NCBI GenBank assembly: GCA_947179155.2
Contig: OX359276.1
Coordinates: 42,246,192-42,310,191 of the forward strand
Reading direction: 5' to 3'
Length of the DNA: 64,000 bases
Source: Hedera helix
Taxonomy: Eukaryota; Streptophyta; Magnoliopsida; Apiales; Araliaceae
Shown: positions 62,447-64,000 of the stretch, one piece after another
Layout: the number at the start of each line of letters is the position of its first letter
How positions within the stretch are numbered: position 1 is the first letter of the stretch
Translations under genes and position numbers: made by a program
Notes under the pieces: model-generated
Database searches by the model: none
Told to the model about the DNA's origin: nothing
What the model saw: the letters and a program-made list of their open reading frames with translations, nothing else

Positions 62447-64000
62447 TGTAATACCCACCTTTCTTTTTCTTTCTTTCTTTCAATAGTCCCACATCACCCC
62501 TTCTCAAAAGTTCCTTCCCTTCCTTAGCCTATAAATATGACTTTACCCCTCTCCTTTTAATACACTAACAAAAAAGACCTCCCATTGTGAGAAAGGACTT
62601 TTTTGTGTGAGGGTCTTTTAAGTAAGAACCTCCCTAGTTAAATATTTTATTTCCTTGTTTGGATTTTGGGTATTGATATAAGCCCAAATTTCTTTTGGTT
62701 TTCTTTGGAGACAGTGGATCTCTTCGTAATTTCGGGTATGTTTCTTTTTCTTTTCTTGTGTATTTATTTTCTGCATTATTATTTTTATGTTGTAGCTTTA
62801 ATTATTTAGTTAATTTGTTAGTTTTGCATTATTATTATTTGTAGCCTTAATTGTTTAGTTTTGCATTAGTAGTATTATTTTGTAGCTTTAATTATTTAGT
62901 TTGTTAGTTTTGCTTTATTATTATTATTTGTTATTTGTAACTCTAATTTTTGTATGTTATTTAATTTAGTAGTATATATATTTTTGGTATATCTTTGTTA
63001 GTAATTAGCATTTTGGGATAATAAATTATTATTTTTGTAACGTTAGAGTTTTGACATAATATATTTGTTTATAGTAGAATTAAAAATAGAATGAATATTT
63101 TTGTAAATACACTTATATGTATTTTGGAGGGAACAAGAAATATGTTAATTATTAATATATTTTATACTATGTATTACCATGCTCAGAATATTTTTGGTAA
63201 AATGAAATGATTTCAGATTCGTCAAAGAGATGTAAAACTTAATTAATTATAGTACTTAATAAAAATGTGTTATTTTTGTGAATAGATTGAATTGGGCAAG
63301 TCTAACAAATTGCAATTATAATTGTGGGTATTACATCGCTTATTCCAGGTACGGATTTCGTACTCTTTCAGCGATACTTCTTTAATTTTAATTTGTTTGT
63401 TTTGTCTCTCAATTAGAATTCAGATATTATTTCGATATATTATTCATAGTCAAATGCTTATGATATAATTGTTTGGTTCTAGATATTCGAAAATTCATAA
63501 CTTGTACTCTTTGGACTTAGAGAGCATGTCTAGTATTTATTTTGATTTTGTAGAAACGTACATGCTAATATATTTTGAGGCTTTTGTGTCGATTCGTTTC
63601 AGTTTAGCATGTGCGTATTAGAACCCCTTTTGTTTGTATTGTGTCGCATATATTGTGACATAATATTTTTGTTGAAATATACCGTAGGGTATACCTGAGC
63701 TATAACCACCTGTGGGGGTACCACAGGCATGTCCTCTTGGCACCGAGGCATGACACTTCCGTGGCAGTGTGATTAGTCCACGGCGTCTCCATTTTGTGTG
63801 CTCCGATGGGAGTTGGTCAATTGGTGTTTTGTTGTGGGAGGCGTATGGGTCGACCCTAGTTTTCTGTTTTGTTCTGCGGTTTGGTGTTGTTTGTGCCAAA
63901 CACACCTTCCGATTTTGCATACATCTGGATTGCGCAGTCCGATGTATATTTCTGTTCTGTTTTGTTCTGAGCTCGGTATGAAATCACCCCAGCCATTTGA
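62447..64000 (+). repeat. 3' LTR, family B (cut by the window)
   Basis: Nearly identical to the 5' LTR. Two visible differences: ATATAAGCCC for ATATCCC near 62680, and an insertion of about 80 bp around 62820-62910 that duplicates the TTTAGTTTGTTAGTTTTGC region. By length it should end near 64365, outside the window. Confidence 0.95.

Larger units (their letters stand above)
58673..64000 (+). mobile_element. Ty3/gypsy element, family B, pol-deleted, runs off the right edge
   Basis: 5' LTR (58673-60508), primer-binding site, gag, a scrap of protease, a scrap of integrase C-terminus, polypurine tract, and 3' LTR from 62447. The internal region is only about 1.9 kb: reverse transcriptase, RNase H and most of integrase are deleted between protease and the chromodomain-like end. 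Gag is nearly intact, so this is a non-autonomous derivative. The duplication cannot be checked because the right end lies outside (left flank AAGAT). Confidence 0.93.

Noticed and set aside
1..64000. CRISPR arrays, bacterial operons, phage or toxin-antitoxin systems
   Set aside because: The sequence is plant nuclear DNA with spliced genes; the regular repeats seen are LTR-internal tandem repeats and microsatellites, not CRISPR arrays.

Overview
The window is eudicot nuclear DNA. It is very AT-rich, has spliced genes with GT-AG introns, and is packed with plant transposons. I cannot name the species. Only three host protein genes are supported: the 5' part of an asparagine synthetase gene running off the left edge (1-2261, minus strand), a clade-B protein phosphatase 2C like Arabidopsis AP2C1 (33882-35928, plus, four exons), and an intronless MAPKKK17/18-type kinase (43759-45240, plus). 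One host RNA gene is supported: a box C/D snoRNA (28963-29045, plus) whose guide matches 18S rRNA and which lies downstream of a TATA-box plus telo-box promoter.

Most of the rest is transposons, many nested. From left to right: a foldback MITE with a 9-bp target duplication in ASN intron 1; a 350-bp inverted repeat at 6315-6667; a hAT-like element (9905-13284) carrying a 2.7-kb solo LTR with target duplication ATGAT; a non-autonomous hAT element (15575-26880, 8-bp duplication GTGATGCT) that swallowed a Ty3/gypsy chromovirus remnant with 2.9-kb LTRs and a further 5'-truncated LTR; a plastid ycf2 fragment near 32.2 kb; a PIF/Harbinger-type MITE just 3' of the phosphatase gene; Stowaway-type MITEs; an old solo LTR (41013-42598); a Mutator-like element with long TIRs (about 45328-52243) whose FAR1/mudrA-type transposase is dead and split by another solo LTR (target duplication CTAAT); and a second Ty3/gypsy element (58673 to beyond the right edge) that keeps gag but has lost most of pol.

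The three host protein genes need not act together. A MAPK-directed phosphatase and a MAPKKK about 8 kb apart on the same strand are nevertheless a notable neighbourhood. I found no bacterial-type operon, CRISPR array or defence system. The most interesting signals are the snoRNA gene, the recombinant chromovirus with mosaic LTR divergence, and the deeply nested hAT and Mutator loci.
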